A program made the position numbers and the translations under genes. From CAWGJF01 sp963715745 (GTDB lineage: Bacteria; Bacteroidota; Ignavibacteria; Ignavibacteriales; Ignavibacteriaceae), in contig OY970271.1 of NCBI GenBank assembly GCA_963715745.1, forward strand, positions 3,472,001 to 3,536,000: a stretch of 64,000 nucleotides of DNA. Direction: 5' to 3'. Position 1 is the first letter of the stretch. Every line of letters starts with the position of its first letter. Under the pieces are notes generated by a model that saw only the letters and a program-made list of their open reading frames with translations, was not told where the DNA came from and ran no database searches. Of the stretch, positions 27,281 to 34,795 are shown in pieces.

Positions 27281-27741
27281 TGCAGCAGGAATTGAGAGAA
27301 CTTTACCAACAGGTAATTTTAGATCATAATAAAAGTCCGAGAAATTTCAGGAAGATTGAAAATCCAACTCAGATGGCTGAAGGGTTTAATCCGTTATGCG
27401 GCGATCACATTGACATATTTTTATTTGTTGAAGATGGAATTGTAAAAGATGTTTCATTCCAGGGTTCAGGCTGTGCAATTTCAAAAGCGTCTGCTTCTCT
27501 AATGACTTCAATCGTAAAAGGAAAAAGTATAGAAGAAGCCGAAAAATTGTTTGAAAGATTTCACGATCTTGTAACAGGAAAGCTTGGCGACAATCCTCAG
27601 ATTGAAGATCTCGGAAAGCTTGCTGTTTTTGCGGGAGTTCGTGAATTTCCTGCCAGAGTGAAGTGTGCATCGCTTGCATGGCATACGATGATAAATGCAT
27701 TAAATAATAAAGATGAAAAAGTAACGACTGAAAAAGAGTAA
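27277..27741 (+). CDS. sufU: Sulfur transfer protein SufU (IscU-like)
   Basis: A 154-residue IscU/NifU-N family protein of the SufU type. The three cysteines and the Asp of the metal site are present: NPLCGDHI (about residue 46), GSGCAIS and RVKCASLAW (about 134). The spacing between the second and third cysteines includes the insertion that separates SufU from IscU. In the known system SufU accepts sulfur from SufS through a zinc site. Translation is coupled to sufS by a four-base overlap. Confidence 0.93.
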   Translation: MMQQELRELYQQVILDHNKSPRNFRKIENPTQMAEGFNPLCGDHIDIFLFVEDGIVKDVSFQGSGCAISKASASLMTSIVKGKSIEEAEKLFERFHDLVTGKLGDNPQIEDLGKLAVFAGVREFPARVKCASLAWHTMINALNNKDEKVTTEKE

Positions 27742-27783
27742 GATTAAGTTCAAGAGTTAGATCAAGAAAAATAAATTTAAATT

Positions 27784-28110
27784 ATGGCTGAAGTAAAAAT
27801 AAATAAACAGGAGCTTGAAGAAAAAATAATTCAGACATTAAAAACTTGTTATGATCCGGAAATACCCGTTGACATTTTTGAGCTTGGGCTTGTTTACGAA
27901 ATCGGGATTGAAGATAATGCAGATGTTACAATTAAAATGACTCTCACTTCACCGGCATGTCCTGTTGCAGAATCACTGCCGCCGGAAGTTGAAGCAAAAG
28001 TAAGATCAATCCCGGAAGTGAATGATGCAAAAGTAGAAATTGTCTGGAGTCCGCCGTGGGATAAAGATATGATGTCTGATGCGGCAAAAGTCAAATTAGG
28101 ATTTTATTAA
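27784..28110 (+). CDS. sufT: SufT-like DUF59/MIP18 Fe-S maturation protein
   Basis: The 108-residue protein is a DUF59 (MIP18) domain. DPEIPVDIFELGLVYEI (about 23-39) and MTLTSPACPVAESLP, with its single conserved cysteine, are hallmarks. The end VWSPPWDKDMMSDAAKVKLGF is also conserved in SufT. The family helps mature or carry Fe-S clusters. It follows sufU by 42 bases and closes the core operon. Confidence 0.92.
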   Translation: MAEVKINKQELEEKIIQTLKTCYDPEIPVDIFELGLVYEIGIEDNADVTIKMTLTSPACPVAESLPPEVEAKVRSIPEVNDAKVEIVWSPPWDKDMMSDAAKVKLGFY

Positions 28111-28121
28111 AAATTGTGCCT

Positions 28122-28225
28122 GTCATTTCTTACAAAGGAACGGCTAAGCCGGAAGGAACGAAGTGACTGAGAAATCTAAACAAGCATAAAGATTTCTCTC
28201 ACGCCACTGGCGGGATCGAAATGAC
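28122..28225. repeat. Palindromic intergenic repeat, copy B
   Basis: The element starts GTCATTTCT and ends TCGAAATGAC, with the inner pair GAGAAATCT / AGATTTCTC separated by 12 bases. It is longer than copies A and C because of extra sequence including CGGCTAAGCCG and CGCCACTGGCG, two further small palindromes. Confidence 0.8.
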
Positions 28226-28278
28226 ATTTATTGTTGGATTTAATTTTTTAGAAGTTTCAATCAAATAAAGGAGTAAAA

Positions 28279-28812
28279 ATGTTCAATATTCAATCAAGAC
28301 CACCGATGTATGACCAGGATGCTGTACAGCCAATGCGTGATGAATTAGTTGCAGTTGGATTTACAGAACTGATGACAGTTGATGACGTTGAGAAAGCAAT
28401 TAATACAAAAGATGATAAAACAACTTTAGTAATGATCAATTCTGTTTGCGGTTGTGCTGCCGGAAGTGCAAGACCAGGAATTTCACTTGCATTGCAGAAT
28501 GATGTAATTCCTGATAAACTTTTCACCGGTTTTGCAGGACAGGAACGCGATGCAGTCGATGCAATCAGAAAACATATTAAAAACTTACCTCCTTCTTCGC
28601 CAAGTATTGCTTTATTTAAAAATGGCGAATTGATTTATTTTATGCCTCGCTATGAAATAGAAGGAAGAACTGCTGAAGATATATCAGGCACATTACGAGA
28701 AAAATTTAACGAACTTTGCTCAGCCAAAGGTCCGTCTATTCCTGCTGAACATTTTGAAAAAGTAATGTATGCAAAAGTATGTGGATCAAAAATTCCACTT
28801 TATCAAGGATAA
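28279..28812 (+). CDS. Bacilliredoxin BrxA/BrxB family protein
   Basis: This 177-residue protein matches the YphP/YqiW (BrxA/BrxB) family of thioredoxin-fold disulfide reductases. The active-site CGC is residues 57-59 in MINSVCGCAAGSARPG, and GQERDAVDAIRKHI plus PPSSPSIALFKNGELIYFMPRYEIEG are family signatures. Family members remove bacillithiol from oxidised proteins. The chain exceeds the usual ~145 residues by a tail with two more cysteines (NELCSAKG and AKVCGSKIP). AAAGGAG precedes the ATG. Its location in the suf region suggests a role in thiol protection during Fe-S assembly. Confidence 0.88.
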   Translation: MFNIQSRPPMYDQDAVQPMRDELVAVGFTELMTVDDVEKAINTKDDKTTLVMINSVCGCAAGSARPGISLALQNDVIPDKLFTGFAGQERDAVDAIRKHIKNLPPSSPSIALFKNGELIYFMPRYEIEGRTAEDISGTLREKFNELCSAKGPSIPAEHFEKVMYAKVCGSKIPLYQG

Positions 28813-28881
28813 ATAATCTTATTGAATTTATTTCAGCATTTAAAAAATAATATAGAAAGAAGGTAACCCAAGATATAGTTT

Positions 28882-28952
28882 GTCATTTCGACCGAAGGGA
28901 GAAATCTTGCGTTTTGAATAGATTTCTCAGTCGATGACTCCTTCGAAATGAC
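28882..28952. repeat. Palindromic intergenic repeat, copy C
   Basis: The cleanest copy: outer ends GTCATTTCGA / TCGAAATGAC (10 bases, perfect) and inner pair GAGAAATCT / AGATTTCTC (9 bases, perfect). It lies 32 bases before the ATG of the Rrf2 regulator, so it occupies the place of its leader or promoter. Confidence 0.85.
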
Positions 28953-28984
28953 ACTTCATACTCTTGGGTAAATCCATAAAGCCA

Positions 28985-29461
28985 ATGAAGTTTAGCGCAC
29001 AGGAAGAATATGGAATAAGGCTGCTTCTGAGAATTGCTAAAAGTGATTCTCCGAACGGTCTTACTATTCCTGAACTCAGCGAAGTCGAAGGTCTTTCAAC
29101 CGCAAATGTCGGAAAGATATTAAGACTGCTGCGTCTTTCAGGATTCATTGAAAGCACCCGCGGACAAACAGGAGGCTACAAACTTACCAGGTTACCTAAA
29201 GAAATTTTAGTCGGCAATGTTTTAAATTCTCTTGGCGGAAAATTATACGAATCATCTTTCTGTGATTTGCACGCAGGGATTGAAAATATTTGTACAAATT
29301 CAATTGATTGTTCGATTAGATCACTCTGGAAAACTGTGCAGACAACGCTGGATGGATTGCTGAGTAAAATTACTTTGCAGGATTTATTGGGCAATGAACA
29401 GCAGGTTGAAGTTTTTGTTACAAATCTTATTGATGAACTGGAAAGCAGTTCAGAAAATTAA
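28985..29461 (+). CDS. Rrf2 family Fe-S transcriptional regulator
   Basis: A 158-residue Rrf2 protein with a winged helix-turn-helix: KFSAQEEYGIRLLLRIA at the start, LTIPELSEVEGLSTANVGKIL (recognition helix, ~26-46) and the wing GQTGGYKL. Cys93, Cys103 and Cys109 (C-x9-C-x5-C) fall where IscR/NsrR-type members bind an Fe-S cluster, so it probably senses Fe-S status and controls the suf genes it follows. I chose the ATG; a TTG 21 bases upstream is in frame. No clear ribosome-binding site is seen, and a palindromic repeat abuts the upstream region. Confidence 0.88.
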   Translation: MKFSAQEEYGIRLLLRIAKSDSPNGLTIPELSEVEGLSTANVGKILRLLRLSGFIESTRGQTGGYKLTRLPKEILVGNVLNSLGGKLYESSFCDLHAGIENICTNSIDCSIRSLWKTVQTTLDGLLSKITLQDLLGNEQQVEVFVTNLIDELESSSEN

Positions 29462-29478
29462 TTTCTAATTCTTCAAAT

Positions 29479-29817
29479 CTATTTTTCTTTTCCTTCTTCT
29501 TTTTTCTTATAACCTTCCTTCTCTAAACTATCATCAGATTTATAAATCACGATCGAAACTTCATTAGATAAAAAATAACCTGTCGATACAATTTTAACGC
29601 CGTTAAATTCCTTACTTAGTTTAACACTTGCATAAAGTTTATCGTCTGCAATAAGATCACTGTCAAGAGTCTGTTTTTTGTCCGGAATATTTGCCAGCGC
29701 CCAGTAGATTCCCTTCTTCGCATTTTGATATGCCAGGTCAATATCGTTTTCAGTTTTTTGCTGAGCAAAAATTGCTGATGAAAAAATCAGGATTGACAAT
29801 AAGAAAATAGTTTTCAT
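29479..29817 (-). CDS. Small secreted protein of unknown function
   Basis: The 112-residue protein has a clear signal peptide (MKTIFLLSILIFSSAIFAQ, cleavage after AQ). The mature ~93 residues are helix-then-strand with no cysteine and end in a lysine/glutamate-rich tail. An AGGTG ribosome-binding site supports the start. It is convergent with the Rrf2 gene and divergent from the TetR gene. No family recognised. Confidence 0.6.
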   Translation of the reverse strand: MKTIFLLSILIFSSAIFAQQKTENDIDLAYQNAKKGIYWALANIPDKKQTLDSDLIADDKLYASVKLSKEFNGVKIVSTGYFLSNEVSIVIYKSDDSLEKEGYKKKEEGKEK

Positions 29818-29941
29818 AACACCTCACTTATTTGCTGCAAATTTTATTATATCAAACTTAACTAACAACTGATGATTTTCATCACAACACTTCAAAATAT
29901 ATACGACACAGTCTTGACTTGCTAATCAACAAGTATTATTT

Positions 29942-29971
29942 TGGAAACTGTAAATACGATAATAGTTTCCA
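29942..29971. promoter_or_regulatory. Probable TetR operator
   Basis: TGGAAACT, 14 bases, AGTTTCCA is a perfect 8+8 inverted repeat just before the ATG of the TetR gene and after a TTGACT element. Placement between promoter and start fits autoregulation. It also means the upstream TTG lies inside the operator and is unlikely to be the start. Confidence 0.6.
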
Positions 29972-29982
29972 TATTCTTAAAA

Positions 29983-30618
29983 ATGATTAAAAATCAAAAC
30001 AATATTGAAGATTCTGAACAAAATCGAATAATTGAATTTGCTGAAGACAAATTTATGAAAGAGGGATTTTATAAAATCTCAATGGATTCGCTTGCATCGG
30101 ATTTAAGAGTCAGTAAAAAAACAATCTATAAATATTACCCTTCAAAAGAATCGTTGGTTGAAAGTATTGCAAGAAAAACTATGGCTGATATTTCCGGTAA
30201 AATGGAAGCAATAATTAATTCAGAACTGTCTTCGTTAGGAAAATCCCTTGCTCTCTTTGAAGTATTTGGAAAGATAACATTGAAATTTACAGACAAGTGG
30301 GTTCGTGATGTGCAGCTTCACACCCCTAAACTCTGGGAAAAGATTGATGAATTCAGAACAAAACACGCAATCAGAATTTTAACAAATATCGTTAACCAGG
30401 GAAAAGAAGAAGGAGTATTTGTCGATAAGCCAAGTGAACTAATGATTATGATTTTTGTTTCGTCAATTAAGTCCATTGTTAATCCAAATTACATATACTA
30501 CCAGAAATTTAATTTCAATGAAGCATTCAATCATACTTTTGAAATTTTATTTAACGGAATGCTTACTCCAAAAGGTAAAAAAGAATTCAATAAAATCTTT
30601 AAAAAGGTAATTAAATGA
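29983..30618 (+). CDS. TetR family transcriptional regulator
   Basis: The 211-residue protein has an N-terminal TetR helix-turn-helix: IIEFAEDKFMKEGFYKISMD, then LASDLRVSKKTIYKYYPSKESLVESI (about 31-56). The C-terminal ~140 helical residues are the ligand/dimerisation domain. It is the first gene of the efflux operon and overlaps the HlyD gene by ATGA, so it most likely represses its own operon through the inverted repeat immediately upstream. The ligand is probably a toxic or membrane-active compound exported by the pump; this is inferred from the operon. Confidence 0.88.
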   Translation: MIKNQNNIEDSEQNRIIEFAEDKFMKEGFYKISMDSLASDLRVSKKTIYKYYPSKESLVESIARKTMADISGKMEAIINSELSSLGKSLALFEVFGKITLKFTDKWVRDVQLHTPKLWEKIDEFRTKHAIRILTNIVNQGKEEGVFVDKPSELMIMIFVSSIKSIVNPNYIYYQKFNFNEAFNHTFEILFNGMLTPKGKKEFNKIFKKVIK

Positions 30619-31592
30619 AATCAGTAAAATTTATTTCAATGATTTTGCCAACACTATTTTTATTTGGCTGCGGAAATGGAAATAACAAAGACCGGATTGA
30701 AGCATCGGGAAATATTGAAGCCACAAATGTGATTGTCAGCTCTAAAGTTTCCGGGCAGGTAATAAAGCTTTTGTTCGGTGAAGGACAAAAAGTAAACGAA
30801 GGTGATACGTTAATAATAATTGATCACGAAACACTTGGTTACCAGCTTGATCAGGCATTGGCAGGATTAAATTCGGTTGAAGCACAGCTTAGTTTGTTAA
30901 AAGAAGGCGCACGGGAAGAAGATGTCAAACAGGCAGAGGAATCATTAAACCAGGCAAGAATAAATTTTGATCTCGCTGAAAAAGACTTAAAAAGAATGAC
31001 AGATTTATATAATTCAAAATCAATCACAAGAAAACAATTCGATGACGCAACTGCTCATTATAATATTTCAAAAGCACAATTAAATTCCGCTGAAGAGAAT
31101 TATAAGAAGGTAAAAAACTTCGCACGTCCTGAAGAACTAAAACAGGCTGAAGCAAATGTTGGAAAACAGAAAGCTTCTGTGGATCTAATACAAAAACAAA
31201 TCCGTGATTGTTATGTAACAACTCCTTCATCAGGATTTGTCGTTAAAAAATTTGTTGAGCAAGGCGAGACTGTTTCTCCAATGAGTTCATTATTTAAAGT
31301 TTCTGATTTAAGCAAAGTGAAATTAGTTATTTACGTTTCGGAAGAGGAACTTGGCAGAGTTAAATTAAATCAGAGCGCTGATGTTTCTGTCGATGCATAT
31401 CCCGGTAAAACATTTTCCGGCAAAGTAATTTATATCTCTCCCGAAGCAGAGTTCACCCCTAAGAATATTCAAACTAAAGAGGAAAGAACGAAACTTGTTT
31501 TTGAAGTGAAAGTGCAGGTAGATAATCCCGATTTTGAATTAAAGGCAGGTATGCCGGCGGATGCAGTTATAATTACAAAATTGCAAGATTAA
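30615..31592 (+). CDS. HlyD/YbhG-type periplasmic adaptor lipoprotein
   Basis: This 325-residue membrane-fusion protein links inner-membrane ABC permeases to TolC. The signal ends in LFLFGC with Cys19 lipidated. A biotinyl-lipoyl half is at EASGNIEATNVIVSSKVSGQ (about 32-51). The coiled-coil hairpin runs from ~85 to 195 and is rich in AEESLNQARINFDLAEKDLK-type heptads. The second lipoyl half (TTPSSGFVVKKFVEQGETV) and a beta-barrel follow. The final codons (ITKLQD-stop) are read from a repeated ATTACAAAATTGCAAGATT sequence that belongs to the arm of the inserted S23 element, so the original end was probably replaced. Confidence 0.92.
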   Translation: MKSVKFISMILPTLFLFGCGNGNNKDRIEASGNIEATNVIVSSKVSGQVIKLLFGEGQKVNEGDTLIIIDHETLGYQLDQALAGLNSVEAQLSLLKEGAREEDVKQAEESLNQARINFDLAEKDLKRMTDLYNSKSITRKQFDDATAHYNISKAQLNSAEENYKKVKNFARPEELKQAEANVGKQKASVDLIQKQIRDCYVTTPSSGFVVKKFVEQGETVSPMSSLFKVSDLSKVKLVIYVSEEELGRVKLNQSADVSVDAYPGKTFSGKVIYISPEAEFTPKNIQTKEERTKLVFEVKVQVDNPDFELKAGMPADAVIITKLQD

Positions 31593-32087
31593 AAGATTAC
31601 AAAATTAATTTGGAGGTTTAATGAAGGTAAAAACATTTGAGGATTTACAAGTCTGGCAGGATGCAAGAATGTTTGTCAAATCAATTTACGAATTAACTTC
31701 TCTTGAAAAATTCAAAAAAGATTTTGGATTAAAAGACCAGATACAACGTGCAGCAGTTTCAATTATGAATAATATTTCCGAAGGATTTGAAAGAGATAAT
31801 AATAAGGAATTCAGAAACTTTTTAGGATATTCAAAAGGTTCGGCAGGCGAAGTTAGATCTATGTTATATGTTGCATTGGATTTAAAATACATATCAAAAG
31901 AAGAATTTGATGATAACTATAAAAACTCTGTGAACATTATTACGCAGATTTCCAACTTCAAAAAATATTTACGGAATTATTCCGCTAGTGAAAAACTAAA
32001 AACTGCTAAATCTTTTATTCTTCAAATAATAAAAATCAGCTAATAAAAAAATGAAATCACTAAAAATTAATCTTGTAATCTTTCAAT
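31588..32087. mobile_element. S23-gene element 1 with 22-bp inverted arms
   Basis: ATTAAAAGATTACAAAATTAAT (22 bases, 31588-31609) is repeated in inverse at 32066-32087 with 20 of 22 bases matching; extending to 29 bases keeps 25 matches. The arms enclose one small S23 gene and nothing else. The arms are made of the words AAGATT and ACAAAATT repeated. The element lies exactly in the junction between hlyD and the ATPase gene of a contiguous operon. I infer that it inserted there; no transposase is present. Confidence 0.6.
31621..32043 (+). CDS. S23/IVP four-helix-bundle protein, copy 1
   Basis: This 140-residue protein belongs to the family named after the 23S rRNA intervening-sequence protein (S23, four helix bundle). 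Hallmarks are FEDLQVWQDARMFVKSIYEL (6-25), GLKDQIQRAAVSIMNNISEGFER (36-58) and EFRNFLGYSKGSAGEVRSMLYVALDL. Here it is not inside an rRNA gene but in a pump operon. GGAGG precedes its ATG. Its role is unknown; relatives include the Avd protein of diversity-generating retroelements, but no reverse transcriptase is seen. Confidence 0.88.
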   Translation: MKVKTFEDLQVWQDARMFVKSIYELTSLEKFKKDFGLKDQIQRAAVSIMNNISEGFERDNNKEFRNFLGYSKGSAGEVRSMLYVALDLKYISKEEFDDNYKNSVNIITQISNFKKYLRNYSASEKLKTAKSFILQIIKIS

Positions 32088-32106
32088 TTTGAAATCTTGA
32101 AATCGC

Positions 32107-33021
32107 ATGGAAAACGCCATAAACATAGAGAACTTTAAAAAAAATTACAGCAACATAATTGCAGTAGATGGAATAAATTTAAGCGTTCGGAAAGGCGAAA
32201 TGTTCGGACTTGTCGGGCCGGATGGTGCAGGAAAAACAACAACCATTCGAACACTTTGTGGTTTGATTGAACCTGATGAAGGTAATATAGAAGTTCTCGG
32301 TTTCGACTTGAAAAAAAAGAAAAAAGAAATTCAAAACCAGGTGGGATACCTTTCACAGAAATTTTCTCTTTACGGAGATTTAACTGTTGATGAAAATATA
32401 GAATTTTTTGCTGATATACATAATGTTAAAAGCTATGAACAAAGAAGAAATGAGCTGCTTGAATTCACGCGGTTGACTCCGTTTAGGAAAAGACTTGCAG
32501 ATAATCTTTCCGGCGGAATGAAACAAAAGCTTGCGCTTGCATGCAGTCTTATTCACAAACCAAAAATTCTATTCCTTGATGAACCAACAACCGGAGTCGA
32601 TCCGGTATCGCGTAGAGATTTCTGGAAAATTCTTTCGAACCTGATTAGAGAAGGAATAACTATTTTTATGTCAACTCCCTATCTCGATGAAGCAGAAAGA
32701 TGCAACAGAGTTGCATTAATGGATCAGGGGAAAATTATCAGCCTGGATAAGCCGGAAAAAATAAAAGATTCTATTGAAATGGACGTACTGGAAATAGCAT
32801 GTGACAGAACAAGAGAAACATTTCATTTATTAAAAGATAATTTCAATTATGAAGTTCAGTTATTTGGTGACAGGGTCAACCTGATTTTACCGGATTACGA
32901 AACTGAATATCCAAAAATTGAGAAATTACTGAAAGAAAATTCAATAAATATTTTTAATCACAGGTTGATCACTCCAACACTGGAAAATGTTTTCATTCAC
33001 TTAGTTAAAAAAGCGAGTTAG
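32107..33021 (+). CDS. ABC transporter ATPase (YbhF-like, first half)
   Basis: The 304-residue ATPase has Walker A GPDGAGKTTT (K43), signature LSGGMKQKLALA, Walker B KILFLDEPTTGVDP and a D-loop. At the H-loop position it reads MSTPYLDEAERC, with Pro where the catalytic His would be. In YbhF-type exporters two ATPase halves form a dimer; here they are separate genes and this one lacks the His. No ribosome-binding site is visible: the upstream bases are the right arm of the S23 element. It would power export through the two ABC-2 permeases downstream. Confidence 0.9.
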   Translation: MENAINIENFKKNYSNIIAVDGINLSVRKGEMFGLVGPDGAGKTTTIRTLCGLIEPDEGNIEVLGFDLKKKKKEIQNQVGYLSQKFSLYGDLTVDENIEFFADIHNVKSYEQRRNELLEFTRLTPFRKRLADNLSGGMKQKLALACSLIHKPKILFLDEPTTGVDPVSRRDFWKILSNLIREGITIFMSTPYLDEAERCNRVALMDQGKIISLDKPEKIKDSIEMDVLEIACDRTRETFHLLKDNFNYEVQLFGDRVNLILPDYETEYPKIEKLLKENSINIFNHRLITPTLENVFIHLVKKAS

Positions 33022-33041
33022 ATATTAAAGGAAATTTGAAA

Positions 33042-34352
33042 ATGAAAAAATTAATAATTGCTATCACTTTAATTCTGAGTTTCACTTCTTTTGCTCAAAC
33101 CTTTACGCTTGATGAAAGTATATCAACAGGATTAAAGAACAGCAAAGAGTTAAAAATTTCACAATCTAAAGTTGTAAGCTCGGATTCAAAGATCACAGAA
33201 TTTTCTTCACAAATGTTCCCGAGATTGAGTCTTGCAGCAAGTTATACAAGATTAAGTGACGTTCCCGCTTTTCAAATTCAAACACCATTCTTTCCGCAAC
33301 CAATTAAAATCCAAGATGCAATACTTAACAATTATGGAGTCAGGCTTTCATTGAATCAACCGATATTTACTGGGTTCAGACTTTCATCTTTAAAGAGTGC
33401 TGCAGAATACAATAGCCAGGCGGAAGAGCTTCAGTACAATAGTGATGTGAATAATTATGCGATCACAATTCAAACTGCATTCTGGAATTTTTATAAAGCT
33501 AAGGATCTGAAAAAACTTGCTGAGGAAAATTTGAACCTGGCAAATAATCATTTAGAAGAAACCAAAAACTTTTTTAAGAATGAGTTAGTTACAAAAAATG
33601 ATTTACTAAAACTGGAAGTTCAGGCTTCAAATGCTGAACTGAATCTGGTTGAAGCGAATAATAATCTTGATCTGGCGAGGATTAATTTTAATAAAGTTAT
33701 TGGAATTGACTTAAACAGCAATTCTGATATTGTTACTCCCAAAATTGATACTGAAAAAGTTAACTACAATCCTGAGAAACTATTATCTGAAGCTAAAGAG
33801 CAAAGAGATGAGCTAAAATCAGTTGAGTATCGTTTGAAAGCTTCTGACGAAGGAGTTTCTGTTGCCAGTTCAAACTGGTATCCGAATATTTATTTGTTTG
33901 GAAATTTTTATTATAACAGACCGAACCAGCGATACCAGCCTTTAGAAGATAAGTTTAATGATTCATGGGATGCCGGTGTAACTTTAAGCTGGGACTTGTG
34001 GAATTGGGGTTATAATTCATCTCAAACTTCACAAGCTGAACAGGTAAAAGTCCAGACTGAAAATAATTTACAAATCTTAAATGATGCAGTGGAAGTTGAG
34101 GTTTATAGCGCTTATCTGAATTATTCAAAGTCATATGACAGAATTACGATCAGTAGAAAAGCTGTTGAGCAGGCTGATGAAAACTGCCGGATAACCAAAG
34201 AAAAATATGAAGCACAGGTTGCAACAAGCACAGATTTAATTGATGCTGAAGTTTCGCTGCTACAGGCAAAAACAAATTTAACAAATTCGCTCGTAGATTT
34301 TCAGTTAGCAAAAATGAGAGTCGATAAGGCTGTAGGAAGAAAGATCTATTAG
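33042..34352 (+). CDS. TolC-family outer-membrane efflux protein
   Basis: A 436-residue TolC-like protein with signal peptide MKKLIIAITLILSFTSFAQ. The mature part has the two structural repeats of outer-membrane efflux proteins: FTLDESISTGLKNSKELKIS near the start, long helices (about 130-200 and 350-436), and beta strands such as LSLAASYTRLSD and VTLSWDLWNWG. It forms the outer-membrane duct for the HlyD adaptor and ABC exporter. AAAGGA lies nine bases before the chosen ATG; a TTG six bases upstream is less likely. Its stop codon TAG is part of the arm of the second S23 element. Confidence 0.93.
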   Translation: MKKLIIAITLILSFTSFAQTFTLDESISTGLKNSKELKISQSKVVSSDSKITEFSSQMFPRLSLAASYTRLSDVPAFQIQTPFFPQPIKIQDAILNNYGVRLSLNQPIFTGFRLSSLKSAAEYNSQAEELQYNSDVNNYAITIQTAFWNFYKAKDLKKLAEENLNLANNHLEETKNFFKNELVTKNDLLKLEVQASNAELNLVEANNNLDLARINFNKVIGIDLNSNSDIVTPKIDTEKVNYNPEKLLSEAKEQRDELKSVEYRLKASDEGVSVASSNWYPNIYLFGNFYYNRPNQRYQPLEDKFNDSWDAGVTLSWDLWNWGYNSSQTSQAEQVKVQTENNLQILNDAVEVEVYSAYLNYSKSYDRITISRKAVEQADENCRITKEKYEAQVATSTDLIDAEVSLLQAKTNLTNSLVDFQLAKMRVDKAVGRKIY

Positions 34353-34788
34353 AAGTTAGAAGACAGTAGATAGAAGTCAGAATATGAAAATAAAAAAAAT
34401 GGAGATTGTAAATGGAAAAATCTAAAAGTTTTACTGACTTAATTGTTTGGCAAAAGGCACATCAGTTCGTTTTAATGGTTAATAGAATGACAAAATTATT
34501 TCCAAAAGAGGAACTATTTGGATTAACCTCTCAATTCAGAAGAGCTGCAATATCAATTGCTGCAAATATTGCTGAAGGATATAGAAAAAGAGGCAAAGCA
34601 GATAAAGCCCGGTTTATGAACATTTCTGAAGGTTCTCTTAAAGAATGTAAATACTATTTATTACTAAGTAAAGATCTGGGTTATGCAAAAACAGATCAGG
34701 GAAATGAATTAGCAGAAGAAGTAAGCAAATTATTACATACTTATTCAAAGAAAATTCTAACTTCCGCTTCCTGACTTCTGGATTCTGG
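34349..34788. mobile_element. S23-gene element 2 with ~34-bp degenerate inverted arms
   Basis: The left arm (34349-34382) is built from TTAGAAGTTAGAAGACAG and TAGATAGAAGTCAGAA. Its inverse aligns base for base with 34755-34788 at 22 of 34 positions, and the matching blocks TTCT, ACTTC, CTG, CTTCT and TTCT keep their spacing. The arms differ in sequence from those of element 1 but have the same architecture. Both neighbours are touched: the tolC stop lies in the left arm and the last six codons of the S23 gene lie in the right arm. Insertion is inferred. Confidence 0.5.
34412..34774 (+). CDS. S23/IVP four-helix-bundle protein, copy 2
   Basis: A 120-residue protein of the S23 family: FTDLIVWQKAHQFVLMVNRMT (5-25), LFGLTSQFRRAAISIAANIAEG (33-54), and ARFMNISEGSLKECKYYLLLSKDLGY. 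It is only distantly similar to copy 1 in the same operon, so it is a separate arrival and not a recent duplication. GGAG lies before the ATG. The last residues (ILTSAS) are coded by the inverted arm. Function unknown. Confidence 0.88.
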   Translation: MEKSKSFTDLIVWQKAHQFVLMVNRMTKLFPKEELFGLTSQFRRAAISIAANIAEGYRKRGKADKARFMNISEGSLKECKYYLLLSKDLGYAKTDQGNELAEEVSKLLHTYSKKILTSAS

Positions 34789-34795
34789 AAAAAAT

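Noticed and set aside
31588..34788. Diversity-generating retroelement (S23 proteins resemble Avd)
   Set aside because: No reverse transcriptase, template repeat or variable repeat is visible nearby.
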